Counted from the stretch's first letter, positions 35,469 to 44,432 are shown. The stretch: 64,000 bases of DNA from Akkermansia sp. (GCA_022787425.1 JALFWB010000031.1:1-64000), one strand, 5' to 3'. Numbers and translations: made by a program. Notes: generated from the sequence alone by a model not told the origin.

Positions 35469-36266
35469 TCACTCTGCCAGCATCTCTCGAGTAATGCGGA
35501 AAGAGGCCCCGCAGCGGGGGCAGTTGGCAAGGATGTAGCCCTGCTCCGCGAGGAGATCCTCGAAGTTGCTGCGCAGCGAGCGAACGGTGGGGAGGAGGCG
35601 ATCGACGGAGCAGCCGCAGTGGAAGCGGAAGCGGCGTGTCTCCAGTTGTTTGGTTTCCTCGTGATCCGCGAGGGCTGCAACATCCTCCGCCGTGAGGGAG
35701 GCGAGCCAGGCTTCATCCGCGTCCGGTTCTGCGGTGAGCAGGGTGAAGGTGTCACCGGCGAGGGCGAAGGCACGGGCACTGCGCTGCTCACTTTGGGCGT
35801 AATACTGCTCAGCCCAAGCGGCCGGGGAGGTGCCGGACAGGGTGATGACGGAGGTCTGCGGGTCGCGTCCCTCCACCAAATTCTGCGCGTAGAGGGTGTT
35901 CTGCTGCGGGAGCTTGAGCCCCTCGGTAAAGGAACGCCCCACGACCTCCTCCGTCAGCGAGGAACCGCAGACGAAGAAGCCCGCCTTCAGGGGCTCGCGC
36001 AGGTTGAGGGTCCAGGCGTGGTGCTCCTTCCACGGACGGGAAACGAGGTGGAGCGTGAAGTACGCGAGCAGCTGCTTGAGGATAGCGGCCTCCTCCTCAG
36101 CCGGGCGGAGGGAATGCTGCATCAGGTGCAGGTAGTAGTCAACGAACACCGGCGAGAAATCCCCGCGCAACAGCAGGCAATTACGCTTACGCACAAAAAC
36201 GGATTCGATGGTGGCGAACTCTGCCACCGGCTCATCATCGGCAATGGGTTTGATGTTATCGGTCAT
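35469..36266 (-). CDS. hslO: Redox-regulated chaperone Hsp33
   Basis: Holdase chaperone of 265 residues activated by oxidation. The zinc-binding redox switch near the C terminus is intact: Cys217, Cys219, Cys249 and Cys252 (CGC and CPRC). The N-terminal core has the usual RGDFSPVFVDYYLHLM region. AAGGAG lies 5 bases before the ATG and the promoter TTGCGC-17-TACAAT lies upstream, giving a 15-base leader. This contrasts with the many leaderless genes nearby. It is monocistronic and divergent from fhs. Confidence 0.9.
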   Translation of the reverse strand: MTDNIKPIADDEPVAEFATIESVFVRKRNCLLLRGDFSPVFVDYYLHLMQHSLRPAEEEAAILKQLLAYFTLHLVSRPWKEHHAWTLNLREPLKAGFFVCGSSLTEEVVGRSFTEGLKLPQQNTLYAQNLVEGRDPQTSVITLSGTSPAAWAEQYYAQSEQRSARAFALAGDTFTLLTAEPDADEAWLASLTAEDVAALADHEETKQLETRRFRFHCGCSVDRLLPTVRSLRSNFEDLLAEQGYILANCPRCGASFRITREMLAE

Positions 36267-36287
36267 GCTCTCTCCTTATCTGCCCCG

Positions 36288-36316
36288 ATTGTAGCGCGGC
36301 ACCACTGCCTGCGCAA
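36288..36316 (-). promoter_or_regulatory. hslO promoter
   Basis: Minus strand TTGCGC (36316-36311), 17 bases, TACAAT (36293-36288). The predicted transcription start is 36281, giving a 15-base leader with a Shine-Dalgarno sequence. Confidence 0.6.
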
Positions 36317-36371
36317 GCCTAAAGTGTGCCCTGCGGCAGCGGATAAATATCGCCGGGGGCGCATATTAGGC

Positions 36372-36400
36372 TTTACCGCCGGGGTGCTGTGTGGTAAAAT
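36372..36400 (+). promoter_or_regulatory. fhs promoter, leaderless layout
   Basis: TTTACC (36372-36377), 17 bases, TAAAAT (36395-36400) with TGG before it. The predicted start of transcription at 36407 is one base from the ATG. Confidence 0.65.
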
Positions 36401-36407
36401 TTCCGCC

Positions 36408-38039
36408 ATGGGCGAGACCTTTATAAGCAAAATGGCATCCCGCTTGGGGATGGATGAGAAGTATTTGGTACCGTACGGCATAGACCGTGCGAAAGTGCGT
36501 TTACAGGCGGCTGCCGCCAGCGGCAAGCGCGGCAAGCTGATTCTGGTGAGCGCGCTGACCCCGACCCCGGCGGGCGAGGGCAAGACAACGGTATCCATCG
36601 GCCTGGCGCAGGGCCTGCAGGCCATCGGCAAGAAGTCCGCGCTGGCATTGCGCGAGCCCTCCATGGGCCCGGTGTTCGGCCGCAAGGGCGGCGCGACGGG
36701 CGGCGGCGCCTCCAGCATCACCCCCGGTGAGGTGATCAACCTGTGCTTCAACGGCGATTTCCCGGCCATCACGGCGGCTAACAACCTGCTCTCCGCCGTC
36801 ATTGACAACGCCCTGCACTTCCGCACCACGCGACTGGACCAGAACAAGGTGACTTGGAAGCGCGTGATGGACATGAACGACCGCTCCCTGCGTAACATCA
36901 TCGTGGGCCTGAACAAGCAGGGCGTGCCCCGCGAGGAGGGTTTCAACATCACCCCCGCCTCCGAGATTATGGCCTGTTTCTGCTTGGCCGAGGACGTGGA
37001 GGACCTGCGCCGCCGCATCAACAACATAGTCATCGGCTTTACCGCTGACAACGAAGCCGTGTACGCCCGCGAGCTGGGTGTGACGGATGCGCTGCTGGCC
37101 ATTCTGCGCGATGCCATCATGCCCAACCTGGTGCAGAGTCTGGAGGGGGTACCGGCCTTCGTGCACGGCGGTCCCTTCGCGAACATCGCGCATGGTTGTA
37201 ACTCCGTCATCGCCACCAAGATGGCCCTAGCCTACAGCGACTACACGGTCACGGAGGCAGGCTTCGCCTTCGACCTAGGTGCCGAGAAGTTCCTGGACAT
37301 CAAGTGCCGCCAAGCGGGTCTGGCCCCCGACGCTATCGTGATCGTGGCCACCATCCGCGCCCTCAAGATGCACGGCGGCGTGGACAAGAAGGAGCTGGAC
37401 CCGCCCAACACCGAGGCCGTGAAGCGCGGTCTCGCCAACCTGGAGGCCCACATTGCCTCTGCCAAGCGTTACAACCGCCCCATCACGGTGGCCATCAACC
37501 TGTTTGAGGCCCTCGACACGCCGGAGGAAATTGAGGCGGTGAAGGCCGTGTGCGCAGCGAACGGCGTGAACTGCGCCGTGGCCAACGTCTTCGGGCGCGG
37601 CGGTGAGGGTGCCCGCGAGCTGGCCGAGACCGTTGTGAAGTCCATGGAGGCCCCCGTGCCGCCCTTCAAGTGCCTGTACGAGCTGGACATCCCCGTGGAG
37701 GAGCGCATGCGCACCATCGCGCAGCAGATTTACGGTGCGGATGACATCGTGGTGACCCCCGCGGCCCGCAAGAAACTAGCCCTGATGGAGAACAACGGGC
37801 TGACGGCCCTGCCGATCTGCATGGCCAAGACGCAGAACTCCCTCTCCGACAACGACAAGCTGGTGGGACGTCCCAAGGGTTTCAAGATTTCGGTCCGCGA
37901 CTTCGAGATTGCGAACGGAGCCGGCTTCCTGGTGGCCCTCACGGGAGACATCCTCCGCATGCCTGCCCTGCCGAAGGTTCCCTCCGCCTGCGCGATTCGC
38001 GTGGATTCCGAGGGGAACATCACCGGCATGAAGGGCTGA
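36408..38039 (+). CDS. fhs: Formate-tetrahydrofolate ligase
   Basis: Enzyme of 543 residues that makes 10-formyltetrahydrofolate from formate, THF and ATP in one-carbon metabolism. The P-loop TPAGEGKTT lies near residues 55-63. Other signatures are REPSMGPVFGRKGGATGGG, GDFPAITAANNLL and EAGFAFDLGAEKFLDIKCR. Length is typical. ATG at 36408 is fixed by family alignment and by the promoter, although the frame is open far upstream on the antisense of hslO. A GC-rich hairpin follows the stop. No other folate genes adjoin it. Confidence 0.96.
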   Translation: MGETFISKMASRLGMDEKYLVPYGIDRAKVRLQAAAASGKRGKLILVSALTPTPAGEGKTTVSIGLAQGLQAIGKKSALALREPSMGPVFGRKGGATGGGASSITPGEVINLCFNGDFPAITAANNLLSAVIDNALHFRTTRLDQNKVTWKRVMDMNDRSLRNIIVGLNKQGVPREEGFNITPASEIMACFCLAEDVEDLRRRINNIVIGFTADNEAVYARELGVTDALLAILRDAIMPNLVQSLEGVPAFVHGGPFANIAHGCNSVIATKMALAYSDYTVTEAGFAFDLGAEKFLDIKCRQAGLAPDAIVIVATIRALKMHGGVDKKELDPPNTEAVKRGLANLEAHIASAKRYNRPITVAINLFEALDTPEEIEAVKAVCAANGVNCAVANVFGRGGEGARELAETVVKSMEAPVPPFKCLYELDIPVEERMRTIAQQIYGADDIVVTPAARKKLALMENNGLTALPICMAKTQNSLSDNDKLVGRPKGFKISVRDFEIANGAGFLVALTGDILRMPALPKVPSACAIRVDSEGNITGMKG

Positions 38040-38050
38040 TAACCCATGCT

Positions 38051-38094
38051 CCCCGATGCCCCTGCTCCGTGTTCGGCAGGGGCGTCGGCGGGGC
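38051..38094 (+). terminator. Candidate fhs terminator
   Basis: A long imperfect GC-rich stem: CCCCGATGCCCCTGC (38051-38065) pairs with GCAGGGGC-GTCGG-CGGGG (from 38076). It is followed by CTCTTTG, so the T-run is poor. Confidence 0.6.
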
Positions 38095-38107
38095 TCTTTG
38101 TGAACAT

Positions 38108-38554
38108 ATGACCGAGACTCTGCATCGGTATCTTGTGCCGCTTGCCACGCTTCCGCTGGCAGCCTGCAGCAGTGTGCAGCAACAAGCCCCCATGAACCCG
38201 GCCCCGGCGTCAGCCCCCAAGGTTCTTCTGGTGCAGAGTGCCTGCGGTTTCTCCTACTACCGCTGCTTGAAACACCCCTGCAACGTCAGCTGGGAGCTCT
38301 ATAGTTTTGCTAAACCACACATCGGCCGTTACCACGGGCAGGGCATGTATACCCCCGTGGGACTGAGCTACCGAAAAACAGGACAGGATACAGGCACCGT
38401 GCGCGTTCAGGATGGCGAGCATGTGCTGCAATTCGACCTGTCCTTCGACTCGCCCACCTCCGGCACCGCCACCGGAATCTGGTACAAAAACGGCGAGCCC
38501 CATCCCTTCCGGGGCGTAACCTTCGTCTTCTCAGACAACATCCGGCTGCTGTAG
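38108..38554 (+). CDS. Small lipoprotein, unknown function
   Basis: Protein of 148 residues. The N terminus (VPLATLPLAACSS) has a lipobox LAAC, so the mature protein is lipid-anchored at Cys. The rest is a single small beta-rich domain with a FSYYRCLKHPCNVSWELYSF segment (two Cys) and no recognised family. The start is at 38108; a longer frame from 38069 would put 13 residues ahead of the signal. It sits alone after the fhs hairpin and converges with the VWA gene. Confidence 0.6.
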   Translation: MTETLHRYLVPLATLPLAACSSVQQQAPMNPAPASAPKVLLVQSACGFSYYRCLKHPCNVSWELYSFAKPHIGRYHGQGMYTPVGLSYRKTGQDTGTVRVQDGEHVLQFDLSFDSPTSGTATGIWYKNGEPHPFRGVTFVFSDNIRLL

Positions 38555-38587
38555 GACCGGGTTCTCTGCCCGGTTCGGCGCGACAAA

Positions 38588-40141
38588 TCAGAGCTTAATA
38601 TCAATTCCTTTGGAGCGAGCTTGTTCGCGAACCGTGCGCAAGATCTTAAAAGTAAGGTTCTCCTCTCCCCCGCCCCATCTTTCAAACTCATGAAGCAAGA
38701 GTTGACGGTCCCGTGCAGCCGCCATCAAGGCTGCAGTCGCCTGTGCATCATCCATCTTGTGGAATTCGGGGGGCAAATTGAAGCGTCCACCTACCATATA
38801 CAGCTTAAAATCCTTTCCCGCCCGACGGCATATCTCCGTCGCATCCCAGCAATAGCCGTCAAGTAGTTCCCTGTGCGCCGAGATCCAGTCGTAAATATGT
38901 TTAGTACTTCGCATAAGATGTGGGCGAGAGGAAAACTCCTTCATCCGGCTCTCTCTCTCCCCATCAGAACCGGTAGGAATCACCGGGCACTTATACAAGC
39001 GTTTTGTTGCCTCATAAAGATTCCGACTAACCTTCGAAATATTCTTCTGAGTCTCGAGTCTGAAAGCCAGCCCCCTACCATTGCCGACCGCTGCAGCCGT
39101 CTTCCACTGCATTTCCTCCTCACCTAGCGTCCGCATTTTCTGATGAATGCAGTATATGGTATTCACAATAATGTTCGAATCCCTTGCCTTGCAGATGGCG
39201 GCTCGATAATCCACGGAGCCCTGATCGAACGCCTCATTACCGGCGATGAAAATGACCTTCAGCATATCGTCACGATCACGGCGGTTCCACTCAAAATTAT
39301 CCACGGCAAAAGCGATGGCTGTACCACAACATTCGTGGTCACCATCAGCCCTACGATTCTTCAAGGCATGTCGCATCGCCTTGGCATTCATAGAAAAATC
39401 AGACAACTTATAGGGGGATCCACCGTCTTCGCGCTGTCCGTAACACACTACGCCAAGGTGAACGCGAATCTTTGCTCCGTCAAGCACGGAACGGCTAAAC
39501 ACGTCCACCATCTGAGCCATGGAATTTGCCACTGCTTCCAGTAGTAAATCCATGCTACCGGAGCAATCAAGAACCAGTACAACCTGCAGGTCATCATTCA
39601 GACCGAGACGCCGCTCATCCTTTTCGCTGGGCTCTTCCCTCTCGTTCTTGGGCGGAGCAAATCCGTTGTCATCACCATCTCCCACACCATTTCCCTCCCC
39701 ATCTCCGGCTCCGTTACCTTCATTATCCCCATCTCCCGCACCATGGCTATCCGCCACTTTCGGCCCTGCTCTGAGGAAGAAGAATGGGGAATCTGACGAC
39801 ATAAGCTCGATGGGATTCTCCTCTACGGTGAGCACCTCCTCAACAATAGGCACTTCCTCCTCAATTAGCGGCATATCCGGGGAGGCCGCGTCCGCGCCGC
39901 CCGACTCCGGATGCGGCGGAGGAACATCATCCATCGGCTGCGTCCACATAGGCTCAGACAGCAGTATATAAGAAAAAAACACCTTAGGAGAACTAAGTGT
40001 CACCATCGTCAGAAGGAAGAGCACCACCCCAGCCACCGAAACCACGAGAAGAGAAACAATAAACGAGCGCACAGCAATCCGGCGCGTAGAGCGGCGTAGA
40101 ATGGCTCGTTGACCGGAGCGGATCTTAACGTGGATGGCCAT
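38588..40141 (-). CDS. Membrane-anchored VWA-domain protein, copy 2
   Basis: Protein of 517 residues, a close paralogue of the product of 31199-32692. A basic N terminus, one transmembrane helix (about 24-46) and an acidic, Gly/Asp-rich linker (repeated GDG and GNG) precede the VWA domain with MIDAS motif DCSGSM. The C-terminal part including GYCWDATEICRRAGKDF is nearly identical to copy 1, while linkers have diverged completely. It follows the ankyrin gene copy 2 by 18 bases. There is no FHA gene after it. Confidence 0.82.
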   Translation of the reverse strand: MAIHVKIRSGQRAILRRSTRRIAVRSFIVSLLVVSVAGVVLFLLTMVTLSSPKVFFSYILLSEPMWTQPMDDVPPPHPESGGADAASPDMPLIEEEVPIVEEVLTVEENPIELMSSDSPFFFLRAGPKVADSHGAGDGDNEGNGAGDGEGNGVGDGDDNGFAPPKNEREEPSEKDERRLGLNDDLQVVLVLDCSGSMDLLLEAVANSMAQMVDVFSRSVLDGAKIRVHLGVVCYGQREDGGSPYKLSDFSMNAKAMRHALKNRRADGDHECCGTAIAFAVDNFEWNRRDRDDMLKVIFIAGNEAFDQGSVDYRAAICKARDSNIIVNTIYCIHQKMRTLGEEEMQWKTAAAVGNGRGLAFRLETQKNISKVSRNLYEATKRLYKCPVIPTGSDGERESRMKEFSSRPHLMRSTKHIYDWISAHRELLDGYCWDATEICRRAGKDFKLYMVGGRFNLPPEFHKMDDAQATAALMAAARDRQLLLHEFERWGGGEENLTFKILRTVREQARSKGIDIKL

Positions 40142-40159
40142 AGTGTATCATTTATATAA

Positions 40160-41407
40160 TTAACGCACCTCATCAGATTCCAGAGCCTTCAAGGCTTCAG
40201 CATTGCCGGATTGCCTAGCGTAAGCGGCGGCGGTCTTTCCGTATCTATCCTTTACGCCTCGCACGGAGGGAGCCGCCTTCAAAAGAGCACACACAGCCTC
40301 AGCATTGCCGCTCATCGCCGCCCCCATCAGCGGGGTCTCCTTCCATTTTGAAACAACGTCGGCCCTCGCTCCGCGCTTCAGGAGATCTGCCACCATCTCA
40401 GTATTGCCTCGTCGGGCAGCCTCTATCAGCGGCGTGTTACCGAAATCATCCTGCTGATTCAGAAGGTTCGGTTTGCTATCCAACACCGCAGAAAGAGCTT
40501 CGGGGGTTCCGTAGCGGGCTGCCACACAGGCCGGATTGCTGCTCGGCAGCAGCTTGGTATCCATCTTTGTCGCAGTATCAACCCACGCTCGCACAGCCTC
40601 GGCACTACCACGCGTCACCAAATGGAAAAAAGGATGCTCCCCATTGCCCATCAATTCATTCACGTCACAGCCACCCATAAGCAAATATCGAATGACTCCG
40701 GGCATGTTGTGACAAACAGCTAGTTCCATCATCGATGTACCATCGACCATACGAGCTGAAACCGGTGGACATTGAGCAATCATAATATCTACCAACTCCT
40801 GCTTACCGGATTTGATAGCACGTCCTAAGGCGGGGTCACCCTTCAGAAGGCACTCCGGCGGTATTCCACAAGACAATAGGTAGGGAATGGCCTTGCCGTC
40901 ACCCGATTCGAAAGCCCGTTCCCAGTAATCTTGTAAGATATCCCGGAGTGGCTGTCCCTGCCCCCGACGCTCGTAATCCATCACAGTCCGTCCGTATTGG
41001 TCCCTCAGACTCAGATCGGGCTCATCGTCCAATACAAGCTTCATGGCGGGAGTGGAGTTACACTCCACCACCAACATAGCCAAGGTACGCCCCTGTGAGT
41101 CGCGCTGATTAATGTCCCCGCTCTTTAGTATCTCGCGGGCTAGGTGTTCAATATCATTTCTGCGCGAGTTGAACCCTTTATTCTTCGCTAGATTCCGCTT
41201 CAGCTCTCTCAACTCTCTTTTCACCTTCGATTTGTCACTTCCCCCGCTCTCGACCTCCGAAATCTCCAAACGCAGGACATCGTCATTCTTCTCCAAGTAT
41301 GCCATCAATTTATCGACATCCGGCACTGCTGCGACCGGCGGCGCGGCACTCGCACACAACAGCAAGCCGATGCATGCCATGAATAGTCCCCTACACAAAA
41401 CGTTCAT
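40160..41407 (-). CDS. Secreted coiled-coil ankyrin-repeat protein, copy 2
   Basis: Protein of 415 residues, paralogue of 32702-33988. The signal peptide (LFMACIGLLLCASAAPPVAA) is followed by a charged coiled coil and then ankyrin repeats to the end (FGNTPLIEAARRGNTEMVADLLKRGA). The segments KRELRELKRNLAKNK and GDINQRDSQGRTLAMLV match copy 1 closely. It is first gene of the second ankyrin-VWA operon and is preceded by a near-consensus promoter that ends 9 bases before the ATG. It is predicted periplasmic. Confidence 0.82.
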   Translation of the reverse strand: MNVLCRGLFMACIGLLLCASAAPPVAAVPDVDKLMAYLEKNDDVLRLEISEVESGGSDKSKVKRELRELKRNLAKNKGFNSRRNDIEHLAREILKSGDINQRDSQGRTLAMLVVECNSTPAMKLVLDDEPDLSLRDQYGRTVMDYERRGQGQPLRDILQDYWERAFESGDGKAIPYLLSCGIPPECLLKGDPALGRAIKSGKQELVDIMIAQCPPVSARMVDGTSMMELAVCHNMPGVIRYLLMGGCDVNELMGNGEHPFFHLVTRGSAEAVRAWVDTATKMDTKLLPSSNPACVAARYGTPEALSAVLDSKPNLLNQQDDFGNTPLIEAARRGNTEMVADLLKRGARADVVSKWKETPLMGAAMSGNAEAVCALLKAAPSVRGVKDRYGKTAAAYARQSGNAEALKALESDEVR

Positions 41408-41416
41408 CCCAGCGAC

Positions 41417-41445
41417 AGCATACCATTAGCCCTGATACAAGTCAA
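41417..41445 (-). promoter_or_regulatory. Promoter of ankyrin-VWA operon 2
   Basis: Minus strand TTGACT (41445-41440), 17 bases, TATGCT (41422-41417) preceded by TGG. The predicted start is 41410, 3 bases before the ATG. The layout matches the promoter of operon 1. Confidence 0.72.
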
Positions 41446-41491
41446 CTGAAAAAGTCAAAATCCATCTTATTAGAAAAAACAGCAGCAAGAC

Positions 41492-42208
41492 TCAATTCGA
41501 CGGCGGTTGAGTGCTCGGCGGAGTGGGAGCCGAGCTTGGCACCGGGTCGGGAACGCCGTTATCGTGCTTCAGAACAGAGCGCAGACGGATGCTGTCCTCT
41601 CCCAGATATTCACGGCTACTAACGACACGAGGCTGACGGAAGCGACTGTTCTGGCTGCTGATGTAGCCGTTCTCGTTAATGGTGCTGTAGGGAGCCGCCG
41701 GTGTAGGGTAACGGGTAGAGCTGCCGGCCGCTGCCACGCCCTCTCCGGACCAACGGCGGTCGCCGCCCCGGTAGTCGCGGTGGGCCAAGCCCTTGGACTC
41801 ATTCAAGAAGTCCGGTTGAAGCCCGGGAGCAAAAGCTCGATTTGTTGAGGTAGTATAGCGTTTATCCCCGCCGAATTTCTTGGATGCATCATCATACGAA
41901 GCGGTGCTGAAATTGCGACTTCCTTGGAAACGTTTGTTGAAGAGGCCCGAATCCGACGGCGAGGTACTCTTATCGAAATAGCGCTGGAAGCTGCTGACCT
42001 TGGATGAGGTCGAAACAGGAATACCATCCGCATTCTTCTTGGTACGAACCGTGGAATCGTAGTTGCGGGTAAAGCGATCCTCTAGGCTCATCCGGCGAGG
42101 ACCGCCCAAGGCGTTGCTCACGGCATGGCCTCCGGCATCGTAGACAGTGCGCTCCGTGGTGCAAGCCGGCAGAAGGAGAAGCAGAAGCGAGATCAAACGG
42201 GAGTTCAT
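41492..42208 (-). CDS. Lipoprotein, low complexity, unknown function
   Basis: Protein of 238 residues. The signal LISLLLLLLPACTTE has a lipobox LPAC. The mature part is polar, rich in Ser, Arg, Asp and Tyr, with little predicted order, and ends in a Pro/Ser/Thr tail. No family was recognised. It lies 12 bases after the ankyrin lipoprotein gene on the same strand but also has a perfect TATAAT box, so it may be read both ways. An extended envelope linker or a surface-exposed disordered lipoprotein would fit. Confidence 0.6.
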   Translation of the reverse strand: MNSRLISLLLLLLPACTTERTVYDAGGHAVSNALGGPRRMSLEDRFTRNYDSTVRTKKNADGIPVSTSSKVSSFQRYFDKSTSPSDSGLFNKRFQGSRNFSTASYDDASKKFGGDKRYTTSTNRAFAPGLQPDFLNESKGLAHRDYRGGDRRWSGEGVAAAGSSTRYPTPAAPYSTINENGYISSQNSRFRQPRVVSSREYLGEDSIRLRSVLKHDNGVPDPVPSSAPTPPSTQPPSN

Positions 42209-42219
42209 GGCGGCGAGGC

Positions 42220-42225
42220 ATTATA
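42220..42225 (-). promoter_or_regulatory. -10 element before lipoprotein gene
   Basis: A perfect TATAAT on the minus strand (42225-42220). The predicted transcription start is 42213, 5 bases before the ATG. No convincing -35. Confidence 0.45.
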
Positions 42226-43021
42226 ATCTGTGTCCACTGCGACAGCCGGACATCAACAGGAAAGATTTTACGGCGGCTTGGTCAGACACGTCGAAGGCTG
42301 AGTCGCCCCTGTTATCGCGTGCCTGAATATCCGCACCGGCCTGCAGAAGCATCTGCGCGTGTTCTGGACTGCGGGCATAGAAGAGCGGGGTGCGTCCCAA
42401 TCGATCCCGCGCATTCACATCGGCCCCGGCCTGCAGAAGGAACGGCAACACGGCCGGGGTAGCGGTGTGGACAGGCAATTTACCCTCCGCATCGGGTCTG
42501 TTGAGGCTGGCCCCTCGGCTCAGCAGAAGACTGACGAGCTCGGCCTGACGATCAACCGGGGCCTCCATCGCGGCAGCCAACGGTGCATCCCCGGGAATAT
42601 CCGTCGATGCTCCGGCATCCAGCAGAGCCTGCACGCGCGCAAGATCCCCGCGGCGAAGAGCCATACTCAGGGGCGTGCTCCCCGTGAGCGTTGCACGAGT
42701 GTTGGGATCTGCCCCGGCCTGCACCAGAAGCGGCACGAACTCAGCGCGGGGATTCTCAGCCAAGGCACTGCCACTCTGCAGCACCCCGTTGCGGATGATA
42801 CTGCCCTCCGGCTTGGCCCCGCGCTGCAACAGAGCCTGAACCACCCCCACACTGCGCGCCTCCGCCAGCAGCGTTGTACCGTAGTGCATCATCTGGCAGC
42901 TGCTGACATCGGCGACATCGGCAGCGGTTTGCACAGACGGCTTGGGAACCTCGCGGAAGTTCTGCGGGCAGGTGCACGCCGCCGGCAGCAGGGCGGCTAC
43001 AAGCATCAGTTTCTTCATCAC
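42221..43021 (-). CDS. Ankyrin-repeat lipoprotein
   Basis: Protein of 266 residues (GTG start at 43021; ATG at 43018 gives 265). The signal LMLVAALLPAACT has lipobox PAAC, anchoring it in a membrane. The mature part is a stack of six or seven ankyrin repeats (GSTPLSMALRRGDLARVQALLDAGA and similar). The promoter puts the first transcribed base at the GTG. It is the third secreted ankyrin protein of this region but lacks the coiled coil and a VWA partner. It probably binds protein partners in the periplasm. Confidence 0.8.
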   Translation of the reverse strand: MMKKLMLVAALLPAACTCPQNFREVPKPSVQTAADVADVSSCQMMHYGTTLLAEARSVGVVQALLQRGAKPEGSIIRNGVLQSGSALAENPRAEFVPLLVQAGADPNTRATLTGSTPLSMALRRGDLARVQALLDAGASTDIPGDAPLAAAMEAPVDRQAELVSLLLSRGASLNRPDAEGKLPVHTATPAVLPFLLQAGADVNARDRLGRTPLFYARSPEHAQMLLQAGADIQARDNRGDSAFDVSDQAAVKSFLLMSGCRSGHRL

Positions 43022-43027
43022 GTTTTC

Positions 43028-43056
43028 AGTATACGCTGTTGCGGCTCGCGTGTCAA
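43028..43056 (-). promoter_or_regulatory. Promoter of ankyrin lipoprotein gene, leaderless layout
   Basis: Minus strand TTGACA (43056-43051), exactly 17 bases, TATACT (43033-43028). The predicted transcription start is 43021, the G of the GTG codon. It overlaps the 3' end of the NfeD gene. Confidence 0.75.
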
Positions 43057-43553
43057 GCGGTCTTTTCCGGCCGTTTCACCTGCACCGTTCCCTCGTTCCA
43101 GCCGGTGATGGTGGCGGGCTCCCCTTCCCTCAGGTCATCGGCACAGGCGGGGTCGATGGGCAACAGCTCATCATCCACCGAGACGGCAAAGGAATTTCCC
43201 GCACGTTGAACAACACCCGTGCGCCCGACAACGGCCTGTTTCAGTTCGGGCGGGGCCCCGCCGGTAAGGTACTTCAGGAGAAAGGAGCGCGCGACAACCC
43301 GGCACTCAAAAACATAGAGCCAGACACCGAGCACAAAGAACAACAGGAAGACAGGCAGTGCCCAAGGCAGCCCCATCCCGGTGTACTCAGCCACAGTCTG
43401 TGTACCCCACAGGGAGAACACAATCAGGGAGATATACGCTAAAAACGAGGTATCGATGAAGAGATCCAGCAGCATCAAGACCAAAGAAACCGCCAGCAAC
43501 CACTCCGGAAGAGCAGTTGCCTGAATCTCTTGGAAGAATGGGATACCGTTCAT
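43053..43553 (-). CDS. NfeD-like membrane protein
   Basis: Protein of 166 residues. Three hydrophobic helices (about 16-36, 38-57 and 62-86) precede a C-terminal OB-fold domain (VVGRTGVVQRAG, then GEPATITGWNEGTVQVKR). NfeD proteins pair with SPFH/stomatin proteins to organise membrane microdomains and quality control. The start ATG overlaps the stop of the SPFH gene upstream (ATGA), which supports the pairing. Confidence 0.82.
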   Translation of the reverse strand: MNGIPFFQEIQATALPEWLLAVSLVLMLLDLFIDTSFLAYISLIVFSLWGTQTVAEYTGMGLPWALPVFLLFFVLGVWLYVFECRVVARSFLLKYLTGGAPPELKQAVVGRTGVVQRAGNSFAVSVDDELLPIDPACADDLREGEPATITGWNEGTVQVKRPEKTA

Positions 43554-44374
43554 GACTTGCGGGGGGCAGCTGCTGCCACCACGGGGGTACCGGCCGGCAG
43601 ATAGACTTGGGCTGCCGGATTCGCCGTGATGGTGGCGTAGCTGTCGAGCATCTGACGGTTGAGCAGAATCTTGGCGGCATCCTCCGCCCCGACCACGGAC
43701 GCAAGCGTCTCCAAGTACTCCTTCTCGGCCCGCGCGCTGATGAGCAGTGCCTCGCGTTGCGCGTTGGCCATCGTCAACAGGGCCTTACTCTTGCCCTCGG
43801 CATCCAACACGGCAGCGCGACTGCTGCGCTCCGCTGCCATCTGGGCGAGCATCGCCTGCTTGGTTGACTCATCGCAATGGATGTCCTGAATCTCCACGGA
43901 GGTGATGACAATGCCCCAGCGTGTGGAGGAGTTCATCACGGCCTTCTGCACGCGCTGCGACAGCTCGGTGCGGTTGGTGGACAGCTCATCCAGCGTCATG
44001 GTGCCGATCTGGGCCCGCAGCTCGTTGAGCGAGCACTCGCGGAGGGACTCGTGCAGTTTATCAACATCGAACACGGCCTTGCGGGCATCCACAATACGCC
44101 AGCGAATGATGCTGTTGACTTGCACGTTAACATTATCCTTCGTGATGTAGGGCCTCATCTGCGTGTCCATCACCTGCTCGGAGAGCTCAATGAAACAGCC
44201 GATCCCCGTGGGGTGCTCTTTGTATGTATCCGTCCAGTGGTTGAACTCACGCACATCGTGCAGTTTGTCCAAGAAGGGAATCAGAACATGCCACCCCGCT
44301 CCCTTGACGGAAACAGGCTTACCGAATCGCATGATGATGACGCAGTGATTCTGAGGAACTGTATAGAAGAACAT
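43550..44374 (-). CDS. SPFH/stomatin-family membrane protein
   Basis: Protein of 274 residues with the SPFH core: VPQNHCVIIMRFGKPV near the start, then GWHVLIPFLDKLHDVREF, VNSIIRWRIVDARKAV and GIVITSVEIQDIHC. A coiled coil follows (AAERSSRAAVLDAEGKSKALL). It likely forms ring oligomers on the membrane with the NfeD partner encoded next. ATG at 44374 is chosen because the promoter starts transcription at 44397; the in-frame ATG at 44422 lies upstream of that. Confidence 0.88.
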   Translation of the reverse strand: MFFYTVPQNHCVIIMRFGKPVSVKGAGWHVLIPFLDKLHDVREFNHWTDTYKEHPTGIGCFIELSEQVMDTQMRPYITKDNVNVQVNSIIRWRIVDARKAVFDVDKLHESLRECSLNELRAQIGTMTLDELSTNRTELSQRVQKAVMNSSTRWGIVITSVEIQDIHCDESTKQAMLAQMAAERSSRAAVLDAEGKSKALLTMANAQREALLISARAEKEYLETLASVVGAEDAAKILLNRQMLDSYATITANPAAQVYLPAGTPVVAAAAPRKS

Positions 44375-44403
44375 CGTGATCAATGGGTTGAAACGTTGCC
44401 CCG

Positions 44404-44432
44404 ATTCTAGTCCTGCCTGCATGGGATGTCAA
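44404..44432 (-). promoter_or_regulatory. SPFH-nfeD promoter
   Basis: Minus strand TTGACA (44432-44427), 17 bases, TAGAAT (44409-44404). The predicted start is 44397, giving a 23-base leader. Confidence 0.75.

Noticed and set aside
35619-36407. Long N-terminal extension of fhs
   Set aside because: It is antisense to hslO; the family start and the promoter at 36372-36400 fix 36408.
38557-38575. Hairpin between the small lipoprotein and VWA copy 2
   Set aside because: Only a 6-bp stem without T-run; too weak to call a terminator.
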